64,000 bases of DNA, from assembly GCA_902786285.1 (NCBI GenBank), contig CADABX010000013.1:1-64000 (forward strand). Reading direction: 5' to 3'. A program made the position numbers and the translations under genes. Each line of letters starts with the position of its first letter. The first letter of the stretch is position 1. The notes beneath the pieces are model-generated. The model saw only the letters and a list, made by a program, of their open reading frames with translations. It made no database searches and was not told the DNA's origin. This stretch comes from Oscillospiraceae bacterium. Its GTDB lineage: Bacteria; Bacillota; Clostridia; Oscillospirales; Acutalibacteraceae. Shown in pieces: positions 26,973 to 36,266 of this stretch.

Positions 26973-28384
26973 AGTGACTTCCTTTCCTTTCCTTCCAGGA
27001 GCTGACGCACCACGGTGCGTTCATCAAACGGGGTTGTGCCCGCGGCATCGGTGATGCCGGTTTCATGGCCCTTGCCGCAAAGCAGCACAAGATCGTCCGC
27101 CTTGGCCTGCGCGAGCGCAAACGCGATGGCGTCGCGGCGGTCGGGCCGGATATACAGCGGCGTTTTGCTGCGGCCGACGCCCTGCAAAATATCGCCGATG
27201 ATCGCGTCCGGGTCCTCCGAACGCGGATTGTCGCTTGTGAGGATCACCATGTCGGCGTTTTGCACGGCGATGGCGCCCATTTCGGCGCGTTTGGTTTTGT
27301 CGCGGTCGCCGCCGCAGCCAAACAGCAGCAGCACGCGGCCCTTCACGATCCGCCGCAACGTCAGCAGCACGCGGCGCAGACCGTCGGGCGTGTGGGCGTA
27401 ATCGATCATCACGCGATAGGGCGTGTCGGTTTCCAGCAGCTCCATGCGGCCCCTGACGCCGTGGAACGAGCGCAGCGCGGCCGCGCCGTCTTCGATCGGG
27501 ATTCCCAGTGCGTTCGCCGCCAGCAGCGCGGCCATGGCGTTTTCCACCTGAAACGCGCCGAACACATGCAGTGTGACGCGGTGGATAAAGCTGTCGCTGA
27601 CAAGGGCGAAATCCTGGCCGTCGTCAAAATCGCGCAGACTTTTTGCCGTATAGGTCGCGTCGTTTCGCCGCACGGAATAGGTCACGACCGGGCCGCGGCT
27701 CGCGTCGATCATGTCCGAGGCAAACGGATCGTCGCGGTTGATGACCGCATGGTCGCTTTGATAAAACAGTTTCTTTTTGGCGTCGCGGTAGCTTTCGGGC
27801 GTGCCGTGATAATCAAGATGGTCGCCGGTGAGGTTCGTGAAGATCCCGACGGCAAAGCGCAGCCCGTAAAGCCGCTCCTGCGCAAGGCCCTGGGACGACG
27901 CCTCCATCACAACGATCTGCTTCCCGCGTGACGCGAGGCCGGCAAACGTCCGATGCAGTTCAAACGGGTCGGGCGTTGTTTTGCCCGATTGTTCGGCGTT
28001 CGTCACCGTGGACAGCAGCGCGGCGTTTTTGCCGCACAGGCGCAAAATGTGGTGCAGCATCGTTGCCACGCTCGTTTTGCCGTTGGTGCCGGTTACGGCG
28101 ACCAGCGTCAGACGGTTGTCGGCGTCGCCGAAAAAGCGGCGGCAAAGCATGGCATACGCCTGTCTCGTGTCGGGCACCGTGTAGCAGCCGGGCAGCGGTT
28201 TTGCCGCAACAACGGCTGCAGCGCCGGCGTCCATCGCCTGTTGGAGATAGCCTTCCGCGCCGTCGTGGCACACGAACAGACAGCCCCCTTCGCACGCGCG
28301 GGAATCATCGGTGATGCGGGTGATTTCTACGTCCGTGCCGTTGAGCGTCCTGCCTAATGCCTGCAGCAAAATGGAAAGCTTCAT
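26969..28384 (-). CDS. murE: UDP-MurNAc-tripeptide synthetase MurE (meso-DAP type)
   Basis: This 471-residue Mur ligase starts MKLSILLQALGR behind GGGAGGAC. The ATP loop is VAVTGTNGKTSVATML and the central HLDYHGTPESYRDAKKKLF carries the carbamylated-lysine region. The motif SDNPRSEDP marks meso-diaminopimelate-adding enzymes; lysine-adding ones differ at the Arg. This predicts a meso-DAP peptidoglycan. It lies between ftsI and mraY. No murF follows it. Confidence 0.94.
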   Translation of the reverse strand: MKLSILLQALGRTLNGTDVEITRITDDSRACEGGCLFVCHDGAEGYLQQAMDAGAAAVVAAKPLPGCYTVPDTRQAYAMLCRRFFGDADNRLTLVAVTGTNGKTSVATMLHHILRLCGKNAALLSTVTNAEQSGKTTPDPFELHRTFAGLASRGKQIVVMEASSQGLAQERLYGLRFAVGIFTNLTGDHLDYHGTPESYRDAKKKLFYQSDHAVINRDDPFASDMIDASRGPVVTYSVRRNDATYTAKSLRDFDDGQDFALVSDSFIHRVTLHVFGAFQVENAMAALLAANALGIPIEDGAAALRSFHGVRGRMELLETDTPYRVMIDYAHTPDGLRRVLLTLRRIVKGRVLLLFGCGGDRDKTKRAEMGAIAVQNADMVILTSDNPRSEDPDAIIGDILQGVGRSKTPLYIRPDRRDAIAFALAQAKADDLVLLCGKGHETGITDAAGTTPFDERTVVRQLLEGKERKSL

Positions 28385-28432
28385 TGTGTCCTCCCAACAC
28401 ACAGTGATCTGAAAAAAACAGAATCAATGGAA

Positions 28433-30757
28433 TCAGTCGTTCATATTGGCCGTCGCCTGGAACTGGACGGTCACGGTTGTGCCGGCCTGGATCTCGGTAC
28501 CGGCCGCAATGCTTTGACGGACCGCCGTTGCGCCGGACGCGGACGACGGGCCGGAGAAGGTGATATTGAGCCCGACAGCAGCCGCCTCCTGCTTGACAGA
28601 AGTGGCTGTCATACCGATAAAGGACGGCACTTCAACCTTCATGGTTTTGGCGTTTTCGGTATAGGCGATGATCACGCCGTTTTCGGAGATGCTCTGACCG
28701 GCGGTCGGCACCTGGGAGACGATCTTGTCGCCGTCGCCGATGATGCGCAGCGTGAGCTGTGCCGCCTGCGCCTTGGCGCGCGCGTTCGCGGGTGTTTCGC
28801 CGATGAGCGACGGCGTGGTGCGGCTGACCTTTTTGAGCTCTTCCGCCGTATACTGCGGCTCCACATTCATATATTTGAGCGTGGCTTCCAGCACTTCCTT
28901 TGCGATCGGCGCGGCAAGCACGCCGCCGCCGCGGTAGTTTCCGGGCGGTTCATCGACGCCGACGAGCACCGCGACCTGCGGGTCGTTGGCCGGCGCAAAG
29001 CACAAAAACGAAGCGATATACAGCAGCTGATCGGCGCCGCCCTTGGCGTCGAGCTTTTCGCTTGTTGCCGTTTTGCCGGCCACACGGTAGCCTTCGATAT
29101 AGGCGTTTTTACCGGTACCGCCTTCGACCACGGCCTCCATCATCTGGCGCACGGTTGCGGCGGTGCCTTCGGAGATCACCTGACGTTTGACGGTGGGTTC
29201 GGTCTTTTGGATCACGTTGCCGTTTTCGTCGAGCACGCTGTCCACGATATACGGCGTCATCAGCTTGCCGCCGTTGGCGATGGCACAGCCGGCGGTGATC
29301 ATCTGGATCGGGCTGACACGGAACGACTGGCCGAACGATGTGGACGCAAGGTCGACCGTTGTCATTTTGTCGAACGGGTGATACACGGGGTAGGCTTCGC
29401 CGGTCAGGTCGATGCCTGTGCGCTCGGTGAAGCCGAACGCTTCAAAATATTTGTTAAACGTGTCTTTCCCGAGCTTCTGGCCGATGCTGATAAAGAACGG
29501 GTTGCACGAATTCATCAAGCCCTGCGTGAGCGTCTGTGTACCATGGCCGGAGGTGTTGGCGCAGTGGATCACGGTGTCCTTCGCCACCTGATAGGCGCCC
29601 GAGCAGGTGTAGGTCGTGTTGAGGTCGACCTTGCCCTCCTCCAGCGCGGCGGCAGCGGTGAAGATCTTGAATGTGGAGCCGGGCTCGTATGTGCTGGTGA
29701 CGCAGAAAGAGTTCCATTGGTCAAACAGCTTTTCCGACAGCTTTTCGTTGTACTTGTCGGTGCCTTCATATTCTGCGAGTTCTTTGACCGCACTCTCGTC
29801 GAGCAGCTTGCGCGGATCGTTGAGGTCGAAGTCGGGCTTGTCGCTCATCGCCTTGACCGCGCCGGTGTGCACGTCCATCACGATGCCGTAGACGCCCTTG
29901 GCTTTGGTGGTGTCGAGCGCGGTGGTCAATGCGTTTTCCAGATAGTGCTGGATGTTCTGGTCGATCGTCAGACGAATGCCGTTGCCCGGCTGGGCGTTGA
30001 AGATGGTTTCGTAGCTCGAATCGAGCGACTGGCCGTTAGCGTTGCGCGCCGTCACGATGCGGCCGGCCTTGCCGGAAAGCGTGTCGTTATAGTATTTTTC
30101 CACACCCGTGATGCCGTTGCCGTCGGCGTCGGTGACGCCGATGACGGTGGAGCAAAAGTCGTTTTCGGGATACAGACGCAGGGAGTCGGATTCATAGGTG
30201 AAAAACGCCTTCGGGCGGACGGTCGGCTTTTTATCGCCGACAGGATCACCGTATTCGACGCTCTTGGTAAAATATGTGTCAAGTGCAAGCCGCTGGTTGG
30301 CGTCAACTTTTTTCTTGATGCGCACATAGGACTTTTCATAGTCGCGCAGCATCTTTACAACCTCTCCGCGCTTCATACCCAGGATGCCGGCGATCTCGGT
30401 GCCGACAACCTTTGTGAAATCGTTCAGCACATCGTCGCGCTGCGGCAGTCGCGTGTTGAAATAGTTGAAGATCGCCTTCGGCGATGCACACAGAATATAG
30501 GCGGACGCACTGGTGACCATGGCGGTGTTGTTGCAATCGTAGATGGTGCCGCGGATCGGGCGCAAAACGGTGTCGTAAAGCTGATTGGCCTCGGCTTTGG
30601 AACGGTATTCATCGCCGTGAACCGCAATAATATAGCCAACACGCACAAAACCGAGCAGCAGCAGAAGCACCAGGACCAGTCCTGTGATCTGCCGTACCCG
30701 GATCTTAAACGACAAGGTGCTCTTGCCGCGCACTTTATTTTTTGGAAAGGCCGCCAT
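28433..30757 (-). CDS. ftsI: Class B penicillin-binding protein with two PASTA domains (FtsI/SpoVD-like)
   Basis: This 774-residue protein starts MAAFPKNKVRGKSTLSFKI behind GGAGGAAG. One N-terminal membrane helix is followed by the dimerisation module (RPIRGTIYDCNN), then the transpeptidase domain with catalytic Ser in YEPGSTFKIF and SCN in MNSCNPFF. The third motif reads KTAT (AGKTATSEK) instead of the normal KTGT. Two PASTA domains occupy about the last 140 residues. It crosslinks septal peptidoglycan with FtsW. Position in the dcw operon favours the vegetative division role over the sporulation paralogue SpoVD, which has the same architecture. Confidence 0.92.
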   Translation of the reverse strand: MAAFPKNKVRGKSTLSFKIRVRQITGLVLVLLLLLGFVRVGYIIAVHGDEYRSKAEANQLYDTVLRPIRGTIYDCNNTAMVTSASAYILCASPKAIFNYFNTRLPQRDDVLNDFTKVVGTEIAGILGMKRGEVVKMLRDYEKSYVRIKKKVDANQRLALDTYFTKSVEYGDPVGDKKPTVRPKAFFTYESDSLRLYPENDFCSTVIGVTDADGNGITGVEKYYNDTLSGKAGRIVTARNANGQSLDSSYETIFNAQPGNGIRLTIDQNIQHYLENALTTALDTTKAKGVYGIVMDVHTGAVKAMSDKPDFDLNDPRKLLDESAVKELAEYEGTDKYNEKLSEKLFDQWNSFCVTSTYEPGSTFKIFTAAAALEEGKVDLNTTYTCSGAYQVAKDTVIHCANTSGHGTQTLTQGLMNSCNPFFISIGQKLGKDTFNKYFEAFGFTERTGIDLTGEAYPVYHPFDKMTTVDLASTSFGQSFRVSPIQMITAGCAIANGGKLMTPYIVDSVLDENGNVIQKTEPTVKRQVISEGTAATVRQMMEAVVEGGTGKNAYIEGYRVAGKTATSEKLDAKGGADQLLYIASFLCFAPANDPQVAVLVGVDEPPGNYRGGGVLAAPIAKEVLEATLKYMNVEPQYTAEELKKVSRTTPSLIGETPANARAKAQAAQLTLRIIGDGDKIVSQVPTAGQSISENGVIIAYTENAKTMKVEVPSFIGMTATSVKQEAAAVGLNITFSGPSSASGATAVRQSIAAGTEIQAGTTVTVQFQATANMND

Positions 30758-30884
30758 ACGCTTCCTCCGTTTCTCACTGTGAATAGGCAACTCGGCGGAG
30801 CGCTTTATTCCGCCCCGGAATAAAACGTCCGCCCGGTTTCAAATCTGTTAGACTGTAATATATATGATCGTCGGAAGTGAAATA

Positions 30885-31352
30885 TCAGTTTTTGCTTTGG
30901 GAAAGGATCACCTGGTTGTCTTCATTGAGCTCGAGATAGCTCTCGTCGCCGCTTGCAACCTTAACAAGGCCGAGGCGCTGGGTGGCGATTTTGTCGATAT
31001 TGTCGGCGCTGATCAGCTTGGAAAGCTGATGGGACAGCACGACGTTGGCGTCGGTGTAGTCGGAGAGCACCTTTTTCATGTTTTCCAGCTCCTGGCGGCT
31101 GTTGGTACGCGCCACAAAGGAGTTGCAGAACACGCCGAGCAGCGCGATAGCAAGCGCCATGACAACAAAGAGCTTTGCCACCTTCACATTGGCTTTGCGC
31201 TCGAGCGCGCGGCGTTCGGCCGGTGCGCGGTGCGGACGCCGGGGCTGCGGCACAACGGTCGGGCGCGGTGCACGCTGCGGGCGGCGCGACGGAACCGGAT
31301 AGATTTCGGGCGCGGTATTGTTGTTCAGTTGATACGCGAATTGTGCTGCCAT
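30885..31352 (-). CDS. ftsL: FtsL-like cell division protein
   Basis: This 155-residue bitopic protein starts MAAQFAYQLNNNTAPE. A Pro/Arg-rich cytoplasmic tail precedes a single membrane helix (VAKLFVVMALAIALLGVF) and a coiled-coil segment (NSRQELENMKKVLSDYTDANVVLSHQ), ending in the weakly conserved IDKIATQRLGLVK motif of FtsL/septum initiators. Position between rsmH and ftsI confirms the call, since sequence conservation in this family is low. A 127-bp gap with a small TTATTCC/GGAATAA hairpin separates it from ftsI. Confidence 0.85.
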   Translation of the reverse strand: MAAQFAYQLNNNTAPEIYPVPSRRPQRAPRPTVVPQPRRPHRAPAERRALERKANVKVAKLFVVMALAIALLGVFCNSFVARTNSRQELENMKKVLSDYTDANVVLSHQLSKLISADNIDKIATQRLGLVKVASGDESYLELNEDNQVILSQSKN

Positions 31353-31386
31353 CTTTCTTTCTCTCCCCACAAATCGAAGACTGCCG

Positions 31387-32325
31387 TCAGTCTTCGTCTT
31401 TCAGTTTCTCAATCACGCGCAGCCGCGCCGAGCGGGCACGCGGGTTGCGGCTCAGCTCCTCATCGGACGGCTCAACCGCCTTTTGCGGCAACTGTCCCTT
31501 CGGCGTTTTGCCGCACACACAGACCGGAAAGTCCGGCGGGCAGGTGCATCCCTTGCAAAGAGACGCAAACTTTTGCTTGACTATTCTGTCTTCCAGCGAG
31601 TGGAATGTGATCACAGCCAGCCGCCCGCCGACTGAAAGGCAGTCGAACATCTCGTCGAGTGCCGTTTTCAGGTGATCTAATTCGCCGTTCACCGCAATGC
31701 GCAGCGCCTGAAACGTGCGTCTTGCGGGATGGCCGCCGGTGCGGCGCATTCTGGCGGGTATCGAAGCTTTGACCAGCTCGGCCAGCTCCGTGGTGGTTTC
31801 AATGGGCTTGTCCGCCCGGGCAAGGACGATGTTGCGCGCAATAGATTTTGCACATTTTTCTTCGCCGTACTGCCAAAGGATCCGGGCGAGCTCCTCCTGC
31901 GAGCAGGTGTTGACCAGATCCGCCGCCGAGGTGCCGGACTGCGACATACGCATATCCAGCGGCGCGTCCGCGTGGAACGAAAAGCCGCGCGAGGCGGTGT
32001 CGAGCTGATGGGAGCTGACGCCGAGGTCGGCGAGGATGCCATCGGCGCGGTCGATCCCCTGCCCCTGCAGCGCATCATGGATGGCGGAAAAGTTCGTTTG
32101 AACAATCGTCACGCGCGCATCGGCACCGAAGCGTTCGTGCAGCGTCGCGATCGCGTCGGGATCCTGGTCAAGCAGGACGAGCCGTCCGTCCGGGCCGAGC
32201 CGGCTAAGGATTTCGGCGCTGTGGCCGCCGCCGCCTGCGGTGCAGTCCACATAGACGCCGTCGGGCTTTACGCTGAGCGCGTCGACCGCTTCGTGCAGCA
32301 GCACGCTGATATGCTGAAACTCCAT
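31387..32325 (-). CDS. rsmH: 16S rRNA (cytosine1402-N4)-methyltransferase RsmH
   Basis: This 312-residue SAM methyltransferase starts MEFQHISVLLHEAVDAL. It has DCTAGGGGHSAEIL as the SAM loop, GILADLGVSSHQLD, and the C-terminal HSLEDRIVKQKF and CRNPRARSARLRV-type ends. It methylates C1402 of 16S rRNA. It follows mraZ by 5 bp, the standard mraZ-rsmH pair. Confidence 0.96.
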   Translation of the reverse strand: MEFQHISVLLHEAVDALSVKPDGVYVDCTAGGGGHSAEILSRLGPDGRLVLLDQDPDAIATLHERFGADARVTIVQTNFSAIHDALQGQGIDRADGILADLGVSSHQLDTASRGFSFHADAPLDMRMSQSGTSAADLVNTCSQEELARILWQYGEEKCAKSIARNIVLARADKPIETTTELAELVKASIPARMRRTGGHPARRTFQALRIAVNGELDHLKTALDEMFDCLSVGGRLAVITFHSLEDRIVKQKFASLCKGCTCPPDFPVCVCGKTPKGQLPQKAVEPSDEELSRNPRARSARLRVIEKLKDED

Positions 32326-32330
32326 ATCCG

Positions 32331-32816
32331 TTACCCCGGCAGATAGTCGCCGTTCGCCTTGCGTTCGAGCGACACGCTCTCTTCGGCTTCGCTCGCCTGT
32401 TCATAGGCGATGCTTTCGGCGCTGACAGCGTCGTAATAGGCGTTGAACGTGGCGGGATCCCAGATTTCCACATGGTCGCCCATACCGACGACGAGCGCGG
32501 CCTTTTCGATTTTGGCGCGCTGGGTGCTCGCGGTCGGGATCATGATACGGCCCTGGGCGTCCACGGTGACCTCCGTTGCGCCGGCATACAGTTCAAACTG
32601 CTTTTTGCGCTGACGCACGGGATCAGTATACGGTTCAAGCACCGACGCGGCGTAGGCGTCGTACTCGTCTTTGGAAAAGCACTGGATGCACGGGTACTGC
32701 GACGGCAGCAGTTTGATGATAAACGTGCTGGTCAGCGCGTCGCGGAATTTTGCGGGCACAAACAGACGGTTTTTCGCGTCGAGGTTGTGTTCATAGCTGC
32801 CGATAAACGTGCTCAC
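32331..32816 (-). CDS. mraZ: Transcriptional regulator MraZ
   Basis: This 161-residue protein starts at the GTG ending at 32816 (read VSTFIGSYEHNLDAKNR). The upstream in-frame ATG (32823-32825) touches AGGAG directly, whereas the GTG lies 9 bp after it. Two AbrB-like halves each carry the conserved DxKxR-type loop: DAKNRLFVPAKFRD and DAQGRIMIP. MraZ binds TGGGN repeats in its own promoter region and adjusts dcw transcription. A tail of about 20 residues after the second domain is Glu/Ser-rich. Confidence 0.94.
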   Translation of the reverse strand: MSTFIGSYEHNLDAKNRLFVPAKFRDALTSTFIIKLLPSQYPCIQCFSKDEYDAYAASVLEPYTDPVRQRKKQFELYAGATEVTVDAQGRIMIPTASTQRAKIEKAALVVGMGDHVEIWDPATFNAYYDAVSAESIAYEQASEAEESVSLERKANGDYLPG

Positions 32817-32866
32817 GCCGTGCATCTCCTTCCATTTTTACTCTTGAGAAAATTGTCGTAATTTTG

Positions 32867-32881
32867 CCCCACAATTCCCCA
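32867..32881 (-). promoter_or_regulatory. MraZ-box pair in dcw leader
   Basis: On the minus strand, two TGGGG pentamers (32877-32881 and 32867-32871) are separated by 5 bp, the 10-bp period known for MraZ operators. They lie about 22-37 bases downstream of the predicted transcription start and about 50 bp upstream of the mraZ start. Confidence 0.75.
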
Positions 32882-32910
32882 TTTCGGTGTTCTCATTCAC
32901 CACGCAAACT

Positions 32911-32939
32911 ATTATATACAACAAAAAAGGGCTTGTCAA
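32911..32939 (-). promoter_or_regulatory. dcw operon promoter, consensus sigma-A type
   Basis: On the minus strand, TTGACA (32934-32939), a 17-bp spacer and TATAAT (32911-32916) are perfect matches. The -35 box lies inside the terminator hairpin of the upstream CHAP gene. Confidence 0.88.
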
Positions 32940-32946
32940 GCCCTTT
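32917..32946 (-). terminator. Terminator of CHAP/FN3 gene, merged with dcw promoter
   Basis: AAAGGGCTT (32926-32934) and AAGCCCTTT (32938-32946) form a 9-bp stem with a 3-base loop. On the minus strand, a T-run (TTTTTTGTTGT) follows and leads straight into the dcw -10 box. Confidence 0.85.
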
Positions 32947-33030
32947 CAGATGAAATTTACATTTATTGATGGAAGGATTGGGGAAGCAGAAAAATACCTG
33001 CCCTCATACGAGAACAGGTATCGTAAAATG

Positions 33031-36000
33031 TTATTTGATTTTGGCTTTTTTGATTGCGGACAGGCTGCCGTTAAACGTACCGCTGTCAAGCTTTGCAACA
33101 GCGCGGACACGGAAATAGTAGGTCTTGCCGCTCTTCAGTTTCATCACTTTGGCGGTTGTTCCCGAGGTGGAAAATGCTTTCTTAAAGGTACCGGTCTTAC
33201 TTGTCGCATAATAGATCACATAATTCTTAGCTCCCGGAACTGCTTTCCATTTCAGCTGTGCAACCTTTTTGCCGGCGGTCACCTTAAGGCCAGTCACTTT
33301 TGCAGGTATAATTTTGAATTTGAGCGTTTTGGTGCCTTCGTAGTGACCTATAAGGGTAACTTTAACCTGATAAGTACCAATCGCTGTTCTACCCTTGCTG
33401 TAACTCAGCGTATAGTCTTCGCCCTCTTTCAGCGCGTTGCCTTCCCGGTCAAGCACAGTTACACCCGGTTTTTTGCTCTTCCCGTCATAGCTGAATTTTG
33501 TTTTTGTCAATTTGACTGTTTCGACAGCAGGAATTGCATTGGCATAGAAAGTATAACCACATTCATCACAGTATCTTTCAATGAACCCATCTTCACCAAA
33601 GGTTGCCTTATTATAATCAATGATCGGATCATGTTCATGGCCGGAATATGGATCCGGGTCTGAATCCTGCGGCTGCGTAGGATCAAACGCAGGCGGTGTA
33701 TCCGGAATGTCATGTGAAGCAGCACCCTGCACGATCGCTTCCTCGCCCTGTTTTCCGTTTGCGGTTGCAACAACGGCATAGGTATAGGTGTTACCGTCAA
33801 CATTGTTAATCGTCGCGCGCGGCGATGAAACAGAACCCAGTTTCAGATAACCGCCAACACTTTCATAATAGCAATACACATCATAGCCGGTTGCGCCCGG
33901 AACGCTATCCCAAGTTAATGCAACGCTGGAGGACGATGCAGGTTCCGCTTTCAGGTTTTCAACCTTTCCGGGCAGAATCTCAAAGCTAAGTGTTTTCGTG
34001 CCGGAATAGTTTCCTTTCAACGTGATGACAACCTTACCGGTACCAATGTTTACATTATCCTTTGCGACAGCAGAATAACAATTTCCCGGCAACTCCTTAT
34101 TATTGCTGTCAGTGATGTATCCATCCGGATACTTTGCTTTTCCATCGTAAATGAAACTTGTTTCAGCCAGATAAACGTTGCTGACTTTTGCAATGGTTTC
34201 CGTTGAGCGAACATTGCCGCATTTGCTGCATTTTTCGGCAATCTCACCATCCTGGGTAAAGGTTGCTTTTTTGGTCACAACAGTCTGATAATTATGCGCA
34301 CACGCCGGTTCCTCAACGTCCTGTATGTGTTCACCGCAGCGAATGCAGTTGCCGCTTTTGTCTGGCGCAGCATGACCTAAAGCGTTTATGGTTTTACCCT
34401 TGGTAATTGTCTGTTTGCAAGTTGTGCAATACTGGTCGCCCGTGTAGCCCGCCTTTGTACAGGTTGCATCGGTTTTATTGATTGTGGTCAGTGTATGATC
34501 TTTCTTATTGATTGTTGTACCTTGTTTTACAACGGTTCCGCAAACAGAGCAGACTGAATCACCGGTGTAACCTGTCGCAGTGCAGGTCGCATCTTTTTTG
34601 TTCTTCACGACAACGGAGTGTGCCACTTTGTTAATTGTCTCGGTTTTTGTTGCACCGCAGGATTTACAAGTAAATGTTTTAATGCCGGTTGCAGTACAAG
34701 TAGCAGCTTTTGTTACCGTACCGTTATCCCATGTGTGAGTGGTATGTTTTGGCTGGAATCTATATTTTACTGTTGAAGCAGAGGAATCCTTTGTAGTAGA
34801 CCATGCAGATGTTTTTGTGTATTTGTACGTGGTGACCTTTACGCGGTTTTGATAGGTGTTCTCAACATACCATCCACGGGCTCGAGCACCATGGGAACCC
34901 CAAGAACCGTCACAAGTAACGCCAGATTGACACCAAACTTGTTGGCCATTGCTTTTCCAATACAACAAATAGACAGAATGTCCGGCATCGTCTTCATAAT
35001 ACTGCGCGTTAACACTTGCAGGATCGACCTGATCATAATGGACAAAATTGCCTTCCATTGTATAGTTGGCATAAACACCGGCAGAAGGACCGCAGAAGTG
35101 GAAATACATCTTCTTTACTAAAACCTTGGAATCTGATGTTGCTTCGTCCGTATAGCGGACATAGGGTTCGCCGGAATTCTGCCAAGTTGTCGTGCTTGCA
35201 CCTTTGACCCAATCTGAGCCAGGCGAAGATGCAGCTGTTTTTTCATAGATGTTTTGGTATTGAATCGTATAATTCGATGTGCTGATATAGTCGGGAAAAG
35301 TGTCCATATAGCACCAGCCGTCAGCGTTATAAACCAGCTTTGGAAGGGTCTTGTTCTCCGTTTTTCCACAACGACCGCAGGTACGTTTAGCGGTTCCGGT
35401 GGATTGTTCTGTGGGAATAGTCACCGTTGTCCAACTGCCGAATGCATGCCCAAGCGCTGGAATGGTTTCTGTGTAGCTGTTTCCACAACTGCAGCGGAAC
35501 GTCTTCACACCAGATTCCGTGCAGTTTGCTGCCTTTGTGGTCGTGGAGGTGTAGCTGTGTATATGCGCCGGACTGAAGTCCGGGCGAATCACGCAATACA
35601 ATTCACTGTTATAGTGCCAGTTGATTGTAACATATTGCTTTCCACCCGCATTTTGCTCGGCAGCATTAAACCCCACGCTGTCTGCGGAAAGAATGATGCC
35701 AACATGGCCCAGCGAGCCGGTGCTTGTTGTGCTGTAGCCGCCCTGTCTGGAAAGGTTGGTTTTCCAAACGGCAATATCACCCGGCTGGAAGGTGATACCG
35801 CTGCTGTAGCCGATCCGGCTCCAGCCGGCCGGAATGCTTCTGGTCTGGTAGGCAACCGCATCACCTCCGGTGTATGCTGATGCTCCAAGGTAGTTATAAT
35901 ATGCCTTGAGTAAATCCACACATTGGTATGGTTGCGAAGGAGGAAATCCATCTGTATCTATTGATTTTCCATTTTGACTATTAGCCCAATTAACTGCATC

Positions 36001-36105
36001 GTTTTGAGAATGTCCGTTTGTACTTGCTTGTGTCATCAACGGCACCGCACCAAGCAGCAGCACCAGGCACAGTAAAAAGCTAAGTATCCTTTTTGATTGT
36101 TTCAT
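33031..36105 (-). CDS. Secreted CHAP-domain protein with Cys-rich and FN3 repeats
   Basis: This 1024-residue protein has a signal peptide (residues 1-27) and a CHAP amidase domain at about 30-175, with catalytic Cys in YQCVDLLKAYYNYLG (C62) and His in SLGHVGIIL (H134). Then come several CxxC modules of the type ATCTATGIKTFTCKSCG, and MBG/InlB-like strands. Two FN3-like modules follow (about 690-790 and 930-1020, VTGLKVTAGKKVAQLKWKAVPGAKNYVIYY). CHAP domains cleave peptidoglycan or glutathionylspermidine-type amides, so this is probably a wall hydrolase or bacteriolysin-like protein. The gene is visibly AT-richer than the dcw cluster and the peptidase gene on either side, suggesting transfer. 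It lacks the ILYFFAHLFG tail seen further right. Confidence 0.82.
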   Translation of the reverse strand: MKQSKRILSFLLCLVLLLGAVPLMTQASTNGHSQNDAVNWANSQNGKSIDTDGFPPSQPYQCVDLLKAYYNYLGASAYTGGDAVAYQTRSIPAGWSRIGYSSGITFQPGDIAVWKTNLSRQGGYSTTSTGSLGHVGIILSADSVGFNAAEQNAGGKQYVTINWHYNSELYCVIRPDFSPAHIHSYTSTTTKAANCTESGVKTFRCSCGNSYTETIPALGHAFGSWTTVTIPTEQSTGTAKRTCGRCGKTENKTLPKLVYNADGWCYMDTFPDYISTSNYTIQYQNIYEKTAASSPGSDWVKGASTTTWQNSGEPYVRYTDEATSDSKVLVKKMYFHFCGPSAGVYANYTMEGNFVHYDQVDPASVNAQYYEDDAGHSVYLLYWKSNGQQVWCQSGVTCDGSWGSHGARARGWYVENTYQNRVKVTTYKYTKTSAWSTTKDSSASTVKYRFQPKHTTHTWDNGTVTKAATCTATGIKTFTCKSCGATKTETINKVAHSVVVKNKKDATCTATGYTGDSVCSVCGTVVKQGTTINKKDHTLTTINKTDATCTKAGYTGDQYCTTCKQTITKGKTINALGHAAPDKSGNCIRCGEHIQDVEEPACAHNYQTVVTKKATFTQDGEIAEKCSKCGNVRSTETIAKVSNVYLAETSFIYDGKAKYPDGYITDSNNKELPGNCYSAVAKDNVNIGTGKVVITLKGNYSGTKTLSFEILPGKVENLKAEPASSSSVALTWDSVPGATGYDVYCYYESVGGYLKLGSVSSPRATINNVDGNTYTYAVVATANGKQGEEAIVQGAASHDIPDTPPAFDPTQPQDSDPDPYSGHEHDPIIDYNKATFGEDGFIERYCDECGYTFYANAIPAVETVKLTKTKFSYDGKSKKPGVTVLDREGNALKEGEDYTLSYSKGRTAIGTYQVKVTLIGHYEGTKTLKFKIIPAKVTGLKVTAGKKVAQLKWKAVPGAKNYVIYYATSKTGTFKKAFSTSGTTAKVMKLKSGKTYYFRVRAVAKLDSGTFNGSLSAIKKAKIK

Positions 36106-36148
36106 TATGTTTTACCTCCTAACAATAGATAAATTCATGTTACTCCAT

Positions 36149-36177
36149 TCATAATCCAATTTCAATTCAGTTGTAAA
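36149..36177 (-). promoter_or_regulatory. Possible promoter of CHAP/FN3 gene
   Basis: On the minus strand, TTTACA (36172-36177), a 17-bp spacer and TTATGA (36149-36154) lie about 45 bp before the start codon. The match is moderate in an AT-rich stretch. Confidence 0.45.
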
Positions 36178-36218
36178 GAACAACACCTTATTGTAAAAAA
36201 TAACACCCCTTCCAAAAT

Positions 36219-36248
36219 AAAAAAGCGTCTCAACAAATGAGACGCCAA
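36219..36248 (-). terminator. Intrinsic terminator upstream of CHAP gene
   Basis: GCGTCTCA (36225-36232) and TGAGACGC (36238-36245) form an 8-bp stem with a 5-base loop. On the minus strand, TTTTTTATTTT follows. It isolates the CHAP gene from leftward transcription coming from the right. Confidence 0.75.
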
Positions 36249-36266
36249 AAAATGCAGTTCTCATTT

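Noticed and set aside
28427..30823. A 798-residue open frame on the plus strand opposite ftsI, and similar long frames opposite gdhA (4553-5779), giant B (45695-47653) and giant A (52037-53758)
   Set aside because: They lie exactly antisense to genes with clear motifs, lack ribosome-binding sites and domains, and have the Arg/Ala/Gly-rich or low-complexity look of GC-rich shadows.
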